Notes under the pieces: model-generated
Databases searched by the model: none
Told to the model about the DNA's origin: nothing
The model's input: the letters and a program-made list of their open reading frames with translations, nothing else
NCBI RefSeq assembly: GCF_964340395.1
Contig: NC_135570.1
Span: forward strand, 10,707,822-10,771,821
Reading direction: 5' to 3'
Length of the DNA: 64,000 nucleotides
From: Glandiceps talaboti
Taxonomy: Eukaryota > Hemichordata > Enteropneusta > Spengelidae
Position numbers and translations under genes: made by a program
In this document: positions 1 to 12,222 of the stretch, piece after piece
Numbering within the stretch: the stretch's first letter is position 1
Layout of the letters: each line of letters opens with the position of its first letter

Positions 1-157
1 ATGTATGTATGTATGTATGTATGTATGTATGAGTGTGTGTGTGTATGTATGTATGTATGTATGTGTGTGTATGTATGTATGTATGTATGTATGTATGTAT
101 GTATGTATGTATGTATGTATGTATGTATGTATGTATGTATGTATGTATGTATGTATG
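1..157 (+). repeat. (ATGT)n microsatellite
   Basis: Tetranucleotide array open at the window start, with GTGT interruptions at about 31-45 and 61-69. Confidence 0.97.
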
Positions 158-941
158 TGACACAAGTTGAAACTGTTGTTATGTTAACATAAATTTAACA
201 AATCATTAACTATTTAAATAACAGTCTAAATAAATGTATGTAAGAACAAGCGAAAAGATTTCTGATAAAAGATGAAAGCTATTTGGCAAATAAGATCACA
301 GAATAACATATTAGATAGCTGTGTATACAAGATCATTACTTCAATACAAATTGACCTTTTCTTAATAATATTCAGCTAATGAAAACCTGATTGTCCATGT
401 CATTGTCTAACCACTACAGATAACACAGAGTACAGTAGTCTGAAATTCTTCAGTAAATCACTAAGTCCGATCTTATCAGTCACCGATCAATGACCACTAT
501 TTTTTCAATTTACAGTAATGAGAAATTGGAATGTATGCGGGTTTCCCAACCTGGTTTCCAGGATTTCCCTACTGTTGAAATGAAATATTTGGAAATTGGA
601 ACCTATACAGGTTTCCTGACCTGGTTTTCAGGGTTTACTTATAGTTAAAATATTATGAAAAATATGTCTAACTAAAAGATATAAAATCTCAACAGGAACA
701 TGCTATTCTTTGAGAGTTAACAAACATTTTACATTTTATTTGTACATATATTATTTGTTAATATCTATATTCTATCCTACTTCTCTCACATCTCCACCTC
801 CACCCCAACCTACCCCCAACCTCTACATAACCCCCTCCCTACAGTACCATCTCAACCACAAATACCTCTAAATTTATCGAAAATGATAAGACTGTTACAA
901 GACCAAAGACTCTCCCCTTCTGGTCTCTCACTAACAAGTAT
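158..941. other. Unannotated AT-rich stretch
   Basis: Nothing gene-like. An approximate local duplication GGTTTCC.GACCTGGTTTTCAGG is seen at 538-570 and 609-632. Confidence 0.6.
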
Positions 942-950
942 ACATGAACC

Positions 951-1193
951 CAATCTGATTAAAATCTGATGTTAGATAGGCTGGTTTTCCTGTATTTACC
1001 TTATTCCATCGTTATTGCGTCTTTTACGTGAGTTTTTTTTTCCCTTGGCGAATGCCTTTCTAATGCCTTTCTAACGTTAGAAAGGCATTCGCCCGGGGGG
1101 GAAAAAAAAAACTCACGTAAAAGACGCAATAACGATGGAATAAGGTAAATACAGGAAAACCAGCCTATCTAACATCAGATTTTAATCAGATTG
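951..1193. mobile_element. Near-perfect foldback MITE, 243 bp, 9-bp TSD
   Basis: The whole element is an inverted repeat. Each arm is about 115 bp, starts CAATCTGATTAAAATCTGAT and ends near AATGCCTTTCT. The arms match almost base for base apart from the poly-T/poly-A run beside the centre. The flanks carry the 9-bp duplication ACATGAACC (942-950 and 1194-1202). There is no ORF. It shares its terminal 20 bases with the element at 11398-11840. The 9-bp duplication and long inverted repeats fit a Mutator-like (MULE) non-autonomous family (inference). Confidence 0.88.
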
Positions 1194-1202
1194 ACATGAA
1201 CC

Positions 1203-3048
1203 AAAGGTGTTTTTGATCACTGAGCCACAAAATCCCAAGATTTTCCCTTCCTCTGGTGAAAACATCCTAAGGAAGGAACTGCAATAATTGTCTCAAATCA
1301 AATTACATTTTATTAAAATTTTGGGACTAAAGGACTGTGTTTATAAGTAACTTGAAACATAAAAACTCTCACTTTTCAGCTCCAGGCCTGTATTTTTTAA
1401 CCCTTCTGAAAATATCAACAAGACAACCAATGAACAATTTAAAAACAAAACTTGATATACTTGAACTTTCAATATGACTGGTTGCTTACAAATGATGACC
1501 TTTGACCTAGACATTACTGTTATTTGATTGGGTTAGGCAGCTTTGTCATAGAGGGAGCTTTCTCCTAACAGCAAATGAGAAAATAATGTCTGTTTCAGAA
1601 ATAAAAAAAAAAAATAATAATCACATACTATATAATTTAGTTAGTAATGACTCAAAAGAAAAAATTATTATTACGAAAATGAGTATAATCTGCTCACTTT
1701 TGACGAACATACAAAATAACATTTATTTTCAAATACCGTTCACACTGATGTGGAAAAGAAATGTCAGGTAAGGCTGCATGTTAAACCAAACATGTCCAGA
1801 AACTCTCACTTTAGGACATGTACAGGTCTCCCAAAATTTGACTGAACTTGTTCTGTGTGACTTCAATCATTCTACATGTATGAACACAAAATTAATAACC
1901 CTGATGTGGTTACTATCAGCACCTGGTGTTGCATACATTGTCAACAATAGAACTATAAACTACACCCCAATAAAAAAAATACTTACATTTTTCACGGATT
2001 TCTAATAAAAATATTAATGTTTTTCATGCACTTATTCATATTTTGTTCATTGAATTTATTCAAATTTTAATTTTGAAAGCTAAATCTAGATGAATTGGGA
2101 TATATTTTAAAGATAATATTTACAGTTGTGATTAAGCCAACAGTCTGCCATTAATATCATCCTTGTGTAGATTTGTAATACCTGGTTATAAATGAAATTC
2201 CAAAACAATAAAAAGTGAAACATCATATTGCATGCACAGATGTACTTGTCATAACTACTTAGTCCAGTTGGGATGAGATTTACCCAGCAGGACAGCTCAT
2301 TGGAGGAAAGAAATCACATATACCTTTAGGCCAACACATCTTCTGATTGGATTTAACAAATACTAACAACATATGCAAATTTGACATTTTAAACCTCTCC
2401 TATTGCCAACATTACTGGTTCGACATCCATCAGTAACTGTAACAAAATATCTGCAAAAATTTTCAATTTTTTTTTTAAAAAGATTTTATCTCATTTTAGA
2501 CAGAACCAAACTACAACTTCCTTCCCATCACTTCTACACAACACATTTTTGGCAGAAAACCATTTGCTTTGATAAAATCTCATAAAATAAAAAGCAAAAA
2601 TATTCTCAAACTGATGTGAGTTGGATATACATAGGTTAGAAAACACAAACGTATTACAATAAAGCTAGATAGGGGTTAGTGTTTTTATCGCCTATCACAA
2701 ATCTCTTTGGCATTTATGAGTATACTTCCCAAGGCTAGGTTTTTGTTTTATTAAAACCTCACAGAGTATACAATTGCAGATTTTTTCCTTATATTAGAGA
2801 TGGCAATATATTGGTAATAAATCATTTATGTTTCATAAGTACATCAAAATGTGGCTATACTATAACACAGCAGGATTACAACATTATCATGACTACTTTA
2901 TACATTTGTTGTATTTTCATTTCCACTTTTTTAGACATCACTTCAATTTATAATTATTCATTTGAAGAAAAACAATGTTTTCTGGTATGTTCTTATATTT
3001 GATTGGTTTGCTGTTTTTATTTATTTGGTGTTGGTGTACACATTTCAA

Positions 3049-3079
<31 letters not shown>

Positions 3080-3268
3080 ATGTGTCTGTCTACATGTAAG
3101 TATGTATGTATGTATGTATGTATGTATGTATGTATGTATGTATGTATGTATGTATGTATGTATGTATGTATGTATGTATGTATGTATGTATGTACCTATG
3201 TATCTGTGTATGTATCTATGTATGTATGTATGTATGTATGCATGAATGTCTATGTGTATCTATGTCAT

Positions 3269-3309
<41 letters not shown>

Positions 3310-4670
3310 GTCTCTGTCTGTCTGTGTCTGTCAACTTAAGTACATAAAACATGGTTTTCCTATTCCATTCTAAAATTCCTAAATGACATACACCATTCTC
3401 CTTGATTTCATACAGTTAACACTCACTCACAGATTTTTGAAAACAAGTCGAGTTTTGTTGAGATCATCAATTTTTTTTGTTTTATAAGCTTCTACTTCTA
3501 AAGTTGAAAACTGGCCATTTCACATATACGACATAATTTGTCTATGTGTGTACATTGCACCTATATTTCATCACAGACAGCTTTAAGTTTAGAAGCTACA
3601 CATCCTATTCAGGATGTGTATATAACTTGACAGATTGGCATACAATATATGATATTAAATCTCTCTAGCAAGGAAACCCAATATCCAAAATTTCATCTCC
3701 GTATTCGTTCAAGTAATCATAAATTTCTTCCCCACAGCAAAATATTCACAAAGTTTTAATATTTAAATTTTCATCAGCTTTCAGTCTTCATTTAACAGTA
3801 GTGATATAGCCGTATTAGGTTACTAACTGTATTCTATGCTATTAACTTCCCTATCTGGTGTTACGTTGCATACATACGATACGAAGTCTAATATATTTGT
3901 GGATTTTTGTCATTTTTTTTTCTCTAAGCTTGAATTAAGTCAGGTAAAGTTGATTGGGTTGGTATTTTTATTACGACGAGAGCTTAGCAAAATACAAACA
4001 AGTTTGTTACATTTTCACTGCTTGTGACTGAATTCAAGTTCGTTCTTTTTTATCATGTGCAAATGTAGGAAACATTAAGTTAGTTTGTCACAGACGACAA
4101 CAACTTCAGTTTTTTTCAATCAAGAAGAGAGTTTCTAGGTATATCTGACATTGCATGTTACATTGTACACTTGATGGATGAACTTGGTTATTTGAAGATA
4201 ACATTTTTGTAAAATCCAACAAGTTTGACACAGAGTTAATGACAGAGTTCAAGTGTATCTTTGTTATCGTGGCAACAAATGGGTAAAATCCATGCAATAG
4301 GTTATTATTAGAACAGTTCCGGTAATACATATATAGCCTACCTGTAGACTTGAGAATGGCTATCACTACACTATTCTGCTTTCCTACCTGACATTTTGAA
4401 TATTTGAATTTGGGTTCTGTTCCCGTCTACTCTGAGAATCATAGAATCATACTGTAACTTTGCCATCTAGTTTTCTAAAACGTCAAATTGAAAAGAGTAA
4501 AGCAGTACTTTGAAAATGTATTCATTATCATTGGTTTATCTTCAACCTAAATACAATCTTCTAAGTACAAATACGATAGTCTGGATGTCAATGTGGTATT
4601 GAATCATCGCTAACTGAAAGACAGATTTCAAGATTCGATGAAGGATACCCGTAGACTACACATAATACTT
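1203..4670. other. Unannotated AT-rich stretch with one microsatellite
   Basis: Apart from the array at 3048-3335 I see only short, AT-biased ORFs with no motif and no flanking splice signals that join. No RNA gene recognised. Confidence 0.55.
3048..3335 (+). repeat. Compound microsatellite (GTAT)n then (TGTC)n
   Basis: A GTATGT/GTAT block to about 3240 is followed by CTGT repeats to about 3335. ORFs here are repeat translations. Confidence 0.96.
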
Positions 4671-5375
4671 TACTAGCTGCAACGTTTTTGGAACTATTTT
4701 TTCAATTAGGCCTAGTAAAAAAGATTGTGTGGTTTAGATTACACTCAATTTTAAAATAGGTGGGGTAGGTAGATTTTTTATTTCATTTTTTTTCTGTGTG
4801 AGTACCTAGCTCAGGTTTTCCATTGTTTTCCCAATGGTCTCTGTGTTATTGGTTTCTTCTCATCAGATATACAGCCCTTACAGATTGGAAGAACAGTTTC
4901 ACTTTGTCTTTTTAATTTGATGTCAGTTTCCGCATCCACTATTTCTCGTGAGATGTCACAATTTTCACAACTTTTAAAAAATTTTTCTCAAAGACGTTAA
5001 AAAAAATGTTAGGGTTGGTAGTGAAAAGCTAGGTGGGGTTGGGTAACTGGAACAAACAATGATATTTTTAGGCCTTCCTTTTAATATATTGTAATATTGT
5101 GAAACCTGCATAGTATTGAATCACCTATGGGTAAACATGTTTATGTAGCAGTGAGTACTACTTAAAACTGAATATACATATAGTATGGTACAATATATCT
5201 AACATAACGCTTTTTTGGTCCGCACCAAACAATCAGCACCTCTTTGAATCACGATTTCAATTTATCACTTTTCTACATTTACATAAAATAGACCTCTAAC
5301 GGACAAGTACAATATCTAATTATTGATATCTTAACATTTTCAGTAAATATATTGTTGGTTTTCTCATCGAAAAAA
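4671..5375 (+). repeat. Interspersed repeat family A, interrupted by a family B element
   Basis: Family A begins with CTAGCTGCAAC, then TATTGAATCACCT.TGGGTAAAC, a TGGTACAATA motif, and ends in TCTAATTATTGATAT followed by TTTTCAGTAAATATATTG. Here its start lies at 4671-4705 and the rest at about 5080-5375, with family B (4706-5079) between. Other family A copies are at 21675-22000, 31045-31490, 32110-32365 and 62574-62900. It has no ORF; it is perhaps a SINE or MITE. Confidence 0.7.
4706..5079 (+). mobile_element. Family B MITE nested in family A
   Basis: Ends TTAGGCCTAGTAAAAAA on the left and ATTTTTAGGCCTT on the right are short inverted repeats. The body holds GTGTGGTTTAGATTACACTC, AGGTGGGGTAGGTAGATTTT and TTGATGTCAGTTTCCG. 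Copies or relatives lie at 9110-9462 (diverged), 10050-10360 (inverted), 30203-30560, 36037-36130 and 41709-41900 (fragments). It has no ORF. Confidence 0.7.
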
Positions 5376-7099
5376 ATTATACACACTTAAAGCTAGTGGC
5401 GCTTTTATAAAACAAATCCATCTAAACTTGTCTGCAATGTGCATACAACATAATTGGGTAGTTTGTGTTTGTAAATAAAAGCTATTGTTTCATAAATTGA
5501 ATTGTTTTAGGTATAAATTTAAGTGCTGTCCCCACGAAAAAAATCAAACAAAAATTGTTTTTTTCCTGTTCCCACATGCATTAAAATCAGTTTGAACAAA
5601 TTAGTTAAACAGTTCAAAACCACCTCAGGGCGTTGTTTGAAACGATTCAAGGTAACTCAGTTCAACACTAACTGAAAAGCAGAAGTGAATGATTCAAATC
5701 CATTGCTTAGTTTTCTCGCGGGGACATCAATCAGCTTTGAACTACTTAAACTGAATCAATTTAGGTGGGGACAGGCTACAAAAGGAAGATTTTGTTGACG
5801 TGATTTGTAATTTACACTTTTCTTATAAACAGTAATGAATATTCACTCCCCATCCTCTGTAGGAGATATATACTTTTAATTCACCTGTTAATCCTACCAT
5901 CAGTGGAAAAACATATCAAGCCTTCATTTTGTGTTGACTGTAACCAAAAGATGACTTTTCAATCCCAGCAAAATCCCATAAATGATGTAAATTATATAAA
6001 ACAATAAATCTGGCTGAAATTAGTTTAAATGAAACATATGAACTTAGAATAATTCAAATTTCACGAAATGTTGAGATATATTTTGGGCTAAAATCTCATT
6101 TCACCAAATACTAGCTAAAATTTAGGCTAAAATCTCAAATTTTTCCAAAAACTAGTTATAATTTACGCTGAAATATCAAATTCCACAAATATCAACTATA
6201 ATTTAGGCACAAAATCTGAATACAAACTGTATAAGGCTACAATCATATAAAATTTCAAGTAAAACTACAAACTACAATTTTAATGCAAAATTCATCTCCA
6301 CATACTGAAGTTTAAAAGTAACTATTAACTATGAGAAAAACACTGACATGTTTTCAGATTTTCTTTTAAAATGTGATACTAAGGTACTAGGTAACACTGC
6401 AATTGCAAATTTCCTAATCAGTCAACAAATCATGAAAAATTCATTTTACGTGCAACTGTACATCTCATCTCATCTAGGAATGTATCTTGACTTCAAACAA
6501 ACCGAAAAAATCACTCTAAGCCACAGCAGATCAGGTTAAAAGGTTCAAAACCACATTCTGTCCTAAAGTCTTTATCTGGATATGCATCAAAGATGATTTA
6601 CTAAAGCTTAGTTGTCCCCACTTGGTTGCCTTACTAACCGCTTCACTGTGACGTTATAAACATAAACTTGGTCTAGTGATCACGTTGATCTTGTTCATCA
6701 CTCCCTGTAGCCCACTACTAGACCCCTTTCACACTTGTGAATTTCCACAACATCCTGTCCACAAACACTTAAATTTTTAGTGAATGATTAATGAAGAATT
6801 GGCTAGAAAACTGACCGCAAATTTTAACTGGACTTGAATCTGCTCGCAAATGATGAAATTTTACAACAAATATGACTCCCATATGGCACATTTGCTTCGG
6901 TCACAAAACAAAGTGACGTGCATATACCTCACATAGTATGTCACTGTTGGTTGAAATCAGTAGGTGCAAGCCAAATCTACAGATACGAGGGTGAACGCAC
7001 GCATGCACACATACATGCACGCATGGACAGAACCCAATGTAATAGCCTCCTCTGGGCACTGCCCGTTGGGCTAATGAAACCTCAACTGCATGATGAATT
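5376..7099. other. Unannotated AT-rich stretch
   Basis: A local three- to four-fold repeat of AAAATCTCA / AATTTAGGCTAAAATCTCA occurs at about 6050-6220. Otherwise nothing. Confidence 0.55.
6995..7072 (+). repeat. Microsatellite-like run with a conserved-looking tail
   Basis: GCACGCATGCACACATACAT runs into GGACAGAACCCAATGTAATA, GCCTCCTCTGGGCA and a CCCGTTGGGCTAATG inverted partner. A short hairpin (GCCTCCTCTGGGC.GCCCGTTGGGC) can be drawn. The shape resembles dispersed invertebrate repeats that end in such a tail, but only one copy is here. Confidence 0.35.
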
Positions 7100-7268
7100 T
7101 TACAGGACTTTTTAAAATTTCTAATGGAAAACTTGGATTGCTTGATGATATTGTGTTTTTTATAATAGAATTTTCCAGGACTTTTAACTTTCTAATGGAA
7201 AACTTGGATTGCCGGATGATATTGTGTTCTTTACAGTGGAAATTTCCAGGACTTTTAAACTTTCCATG
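7100..7268 (+). repeat. Tandem duplication of about 77 bp
   Basis: Two full copies and a partial third of CAGGACTTTT, TCTAATGGAAAACTTGGATT and GATGATATTGTGTT. Confidence 0.8.
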
Positions 7269-7837
7269 ACCTGATGAACTATAGGCCATGTGGAAAGATG
7301 ACAGGTTTATCTAATACGATAAGTTGTGGGCTAGAAGACAAGTTACTATTTTTGTGCAAGACATCCAGCTAAGAGCCGTATCAGGTGACAATGCTGTCTG
7401 TACAGTTACTGTTAATGCTGATATTATATAAATGCATACATGTAGATGTATGTAAGCTGACTTATATTGCAACCATATCAAACTTTTAACAGAGTTTTCT
7501 TGTTTGTTTTTTTTACTGTTTTCCTCCTACCTTCTTTAGCCAATGAAGTTTATTTTTTGTTTACTTTTCTCAGCATATTTTAGCTCCATCTGCACTGATT
7601 TTAATCTTATTTATAAATTTTACACTCTGTAATTTTATTTCAGATTGCCGAGGAAGGTCTTCCATGTAAGACCAAAATGTTGAATGTTTGTTATTCACCA
7701 AATTGAGCCTGGCAACATGTATTTCATCAAAATATTTATTTCACTTCAAGTCCTCGCTCAACCAACAACAACAACAAAGTGCAATTAATCTAACTACACT
7801 TGGACTGATCTAGAAACCTGTTACAAATTTTTTTAAA

Positions 7838-8125
7838 GGGGCATAAGTTAAAGTTTATACATCTTTAGGCTTAGTTTTTGCTGCATATTTAAAAGGTACT
7901 CACAGGATTGTACTTACTGTTGATACACATGTACTTAATCATCACTTGCAATTGACTGACCTATAACCTCGTTTTCAGATATAACTCATACAGATGACGT
8001 AATTTATTGGACGTATCAAAAAATGTTCAGGAAATTCCTACTATGCCATCAAAAGTTTTAACAATGCCAGAAGACAATTGTGATGTTATAGAAGACATGC
8101 ATTGACATTTTAAAAATATTATACT
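7838..8125 (+). repeat. Interspersed repeat family C, copy 1
   Basis: About 290 bp starting AAAGGGGCATAAG. Landmarks are TACTTACTG, CTTGCAATTGACTGA, ATCAAAAAATGTTCAGGAA and GAAGACATGCATTGACATT. Two other copies follow in this window. No ORF. Confidence 0.65.
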
Positions 8126-8552
8126 GGAATGTGGTTTTATTTAAGCATTTTCATCTGAGTAAAAAGCACATAACCTCAGCTTGTGCCACTTTAGTATCAT
8201 TGTACAAGTTCAATCTATGTACATGTAGGGGGTGTTATTACAATAAACCGTCACACATGGTAACAGACGTTTGACTTCTTTTATGCATAATATACTTTTT
8301 TTGGGTCACAAATGCAACATACCAGATTTCTGATATCATTTCACAAGTAGTACTTCCCTTATAACCCCTCAGTAATACCGCCCTCACAATACAAAGGGCA
8401 AAAAAGTGCTAACACTGAAAACAATGGGGAAATTAATTAAATACTAGCAGATACTTTTTTAATCAAGTACATATACCAATTTGTAATGTAGAAAGATAGC
8501 AAAAAGTTTGATTTTCAATGATTTTGAACATGTCTGGATAACTTTTAAGTGT

Positions 8553-8640
8553 CATTTTGATTGGTTCATTATTGTCACATGATACATGTGTAATCATGTG
8601 ATTATTGTCTATTATGTGACAAATAATCAACCAACCGAAA
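8553..8640. repeat. Short palindromic repeat
   Basis: TTGATTGGTTCATTATTGTC and TTATGTGACAAATAATCAAC form imperfect inverted arms around a central CACATGAT / ATCATGTG pair. It resembles a very short MITE. No duplication was identified. Confidence 0.45.
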
Positions 8641-9109
8641 GAAAACTATAAAATATTACAAACACTACCACTTTCAGCCAAATTTGCAGACATATTTGCA
8701 TAACTGTAACAAGACGTTTATATTGACTGTAAATTAAAGGAACTGCTATACAATGAAAACCACACAATCATTCTAAATCAATTTATTATCTCATCTATGA
8801 CAGCGAGGATATCATAAAATTTTGATGTTTTAATTTAAGATTATTTGTATTATCCCTGACAGTTCCACACATTAGTAAATATAGTTCAGTTATTTGTATA
8901 ATATTGTGTATAAATCCACCACCCCAGACAATTAAAAAACTAGAGTCACATCATGCACAGGCATATTTTCATGGCGATGACAGCATTCAATAGAACACAA
9001 TCAGTTCAAATAATCTAACCATTCCTGACAACACAATATTCATGCTAACAGATACTTTCACCGTCAATCACTCTTCATGTACAAAAACTCATCCATGTTT
9101 TCTGTAGTA

Positions 9110-9462
9110 AAACCAAATTAAAATTGTGTGGTTCCAATAGCACTCAATGTCAAAATACTGTGGGTGGGTAGGATTTTTTTATTTCTGTTTTGTTTGATCT
9201 TCAAGAATATTTTCAAATGTCCTCTTCACATTTACGGAGGTCAACAAAGACTTCTAATAACACTTTCTGTACTCTATGCAGAAGACAATGTGTGGTACTC
9301 TGTATTCCACCATGTTGTTTTGATAACATGAAGCATCTTCAAATCTCACTATTTCTCGTTTTTTTCAATAATTTTTTGACTTACCTAAAGAAAAGGTTTA
9401 GGGTAGTAGTAAAACACTAGGTTGGGTCAGGTTACCGGAGGCAAACAATATTTTTGGGACAC
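9110..9462 (+). repeat. Family B, diverged copy
   Basis: Starts near TTAAAATTGTGTGGTTCCAA and ends GAGGCAAACAATATTTTTGG, matching family B ends. The middle (9200-9320) differs from other copies. It abuts a CA microsatellite. Confidence 0.5.
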
Positions 9463-9476
9463 ACACACACAACACA

Positions 9477-9545
<69 letters not shown>

Positions 9546-9574
9546 TTCACACACACGCATTCACACACACACAC

Positions 9575-9605
<31 letters not shown>

Positions 9606-9664
9606 AAACACACAACACATACCACACAACACACACACATATTTACACACACACAGACACACAG
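9459..9664 (+). repeat. (CA)n microsatellite
   Basis: Interrupted CA array with GCATTC and TTTA interruptions, between family B and family C repeats. Confidence 0.96.
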
Positions 9665-9727
9665 AATTTTAGATTTTAGACTGAAATGAATTTGAAATAT
9701 TAAAATAAGTCACATATAAATTCAATT

Positions 9728-10030
9728 AAAGGGATGCAAGCTGAGTTTACATTTTTTGGACGATATTTTTGCTATATGTATTTAATAGCGACTCAGTATT
9801 CTACTTACTGAAGCAAACATAACTCTCCCTTGCAATTGACTGAACTTAAACCTGGTGTTAAGATATAACATTATATAAATGATCTGATTATATAAATGAT
9901 CTGATGACATAATTTTTGATACATACCAAAAAATGTTGAGGAATCCATATGAGGCAATCAACTGCTCTGACAAAACCAGAAGGCAATAGTTTTGTCACAG
10001 AAGGCATGCATCGACATCAGTATTACACTA
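9728..10030 (+). repeat. Family C, copy 2
   Basis: Starts AAAGGGATGCAAGC and carries TCTACTTACTGA, CTTGCAATTGACTGAAC, CCAAAAAATGTTGAGGAA and AGAAGGCATGCATCGACAT. A small internal duplication of TATATAAATGATCTGAT is seen at about 9875-9905. Confidence 0.65.
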
Positions 10031-10049
10031 CTGAGTTTATCACAGTCGA

Positions 10050-10360
10050 CCCTAAACTTCTTTTTACGTATACGTCAAAGAAATAATAAAATCACAAAAA
10101 TTGTGAAGTCTCATGAGAAATAGTGGATGTGGAAACTGACATCAACTTAAAAAGATACTCTAAAACTGTTTTTCCAATCTATAATTGCTGTACATCTGAT
10201 AAGAAGAAATAAACAACACAGAGACCATTTGGAAAACCTGAACTAAACACTCACGCAGGGAAAAAAAAATAAAAATAAATAAAAAATCTACCTACCCACC
10301 TATTCTAAAATTGAGCTTAATCGGAACCACACATACTTTTTTTGATTATGCCTGACCAAG
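10050..10360 (-). repeat. Family B, inverted copy
   Basis: Reverse complement of the 4706-5079 element: CGACCCTAAACTT, then AGAAATAGTGGATGTGGAAA, GGAAAACCTGAACTAAACAC, CTACCTACCCACCTATTC and GGAACCACACA. Confidence 0.65.
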
Positions 10361-11325
10361 AATATTTTTACAAGACGTTCCCGTTCCTTCAAACACTGGT
10401 TTCCTTCCTTCTACCCCTCTTTTCAAACGTTAGATAAAAAATACGCATCAGAAGTATAAGACATCACTTCAAACACAAATTCTTTCATTGACTGTATTCC
10501 GAGCACTTTGAATACCTAAATTGAATTCTGAATCTGATATAAGCATCGTGCCTTAATCACATACTGAAAAGGTCACAGGTCAAAGTTCAAAATTTGCATA
10601 TCTGTGAATGTCATTGAAACATATTGGTCAGCTTCACTGATTATTTGCAATCATCAACACATAAAGAAGGCAGTTCATTTTCCCAAAATGGCCTCAGGGA
10701 AGAATTAAAACACCCCGCTCTTACATTATGATTTGCACGACGATCCAATTTGCAAGGAAGTAAAAGCGATGACTAAGATGTCGACAATACGTAGACATGC
10801 AATGATTGCATTGCGGCTAGGAAATTCTATATATGTATCCAGGTCATGACATGATTCAACCAATCAAAATCAAACTGACGTATATCAAAATTTATTGCCT
10901 ACCTGCCAGGTAATATTATTGATATTTATAATCTGTATCAAACTGCATTCACAATGAACATTATATTTACGATGTCATTAATCTTCTAATAAGCTCACCT
11001 GGCGTGAATTTTTTCTTGCAGAAAAGTGGGTCGTAGGAAGGTAAATTTGAAGACAAAATTAAATTAATGTCTTGCTAAATCATGCATTTTTTTTGCAGAG
11101 GTTGGGAACCCTGGTAACAGAGGATGGAAATCTATTACCATACTGGGAACTGTAATTTAGGAACCCTAGGGGAAATAGTCTAATGCTATATCTATGGCAT
11201 TGAAGCTCAAGATCTCTCTTTATATTTATTTCAATGAGGTCCTGAAATGAAATTTCAAATTGAATTGAAGTCATTAACATAATGTCTTTGTTACTCAGAA
11301 TTCTGTCCCATGATAAGTTAGTGTT

Positions 11326-11330
<5 letters not shown>

Positions 11331-11357
<27 letters not shown>
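11331..11357 (+). repeat. Poly-G run of 27 to 28 bases
   Basis: Uninterrupted G homopolymer beginning just after TTCATT. Length is likely to vary and to be hard to sequence. It could form a quadruplex. Confidence 0.95.
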
Positions 11358-11397
11358 CATAATGTCAAAATATGGTATATGTGTCAATATCAGGACA

Positions 11398-11840
11398 CAA
11401 TCTGATTAAAATCTGATGTAGTGTACACATTGCGATTTCTTTTTGGCTGTTACATTTACTGTCGTTTGTTCTTTTGTGTGTGCTCATTACATACATCTGA
11501 CACAATACCATAGGTTTTCGTACTTATGAATAGCCAACCAGAATCTATCTTACAATATAACACTCAGTGTTCGAAATTGAATGAAAGAGATAACAATGAC
11601 ATCGTTGTCTGTGCTCTGTGCTCGTGCTCTTTTCAACAGAGCGCTCTGAAGTACGTTTCATCGCATTACGCTTTTTCATTGGTTGAGTAAATTCACTCAG
11701 CACTCTCATGTGGCTCGGGAAAACCTATGATATCGCGTTAGATGTATGTAACAATCGCTCACAAAAGAACAAACAACAGTAAACATAAGAGCCAAAAAGG
11801 AATTGTGAAGTGTACACTACATCTGATTTTAATCAGATTG
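11398..11840. mobile_element. Longer MITE of the same family, 443 bp, 9-bp TSD
   Basis: The termini CAATCTGATTAAAATCTGAT and their inverted copy lie between perfect 9-bp duplications ATCAGGACA (11389-11397 and 11841-11849). The imperfect terminal inverted repeats reach about 120 bp inward, to ATACCATAGGTTTTC and its partner. The central part (about 11520-11700) is unique and non-coding. It has the same ends as 951-1193 but a different interior, as expected of deletion derivatives moved by one transposase. Confidence 0.88.
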
Positions 11841-11999
11841 ATCAGGACACTACTAAATACACTGTTTACATCATTCTAACGGTTGTTACAACAACTTTGG
11901 GTACATGATTTCTCATTCAGCTACTAAGTCTAGTTCTATCCTTCATCGAATCTTAACATCTCTCGGTTAGAGATGATTTAATACATGTTGGAATCTACA

Positions 12000-12222
12000 T
12001 TGAACATCACTGGGGGAAGATATGATTTGATACCACGGGTAGCATCTAACATTGAGTTAGATGGGGTAAAGATATGATTTGATACCATGGGTAGCATCTA
12101 GACTACACTGAGCACCACTGGGGGAAGATATGATTTAATACCAAGGGTAGCATCTAGACTACATTGAATTAGATGGGGCAAAGTCATGATTTGATACCAT
12201 GGATAGATTTCTAGACTATAGA
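12000..12222 (+). repeat. Imperfect tandem repeat, four copies
   Basis: Unit of about 60 bp with AAGATATGATTTGATACCA, GGGTAGCATCTAGAC and alternating ACTGGGGG or TTAGATGGGG joints. Confidence 0.8.
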
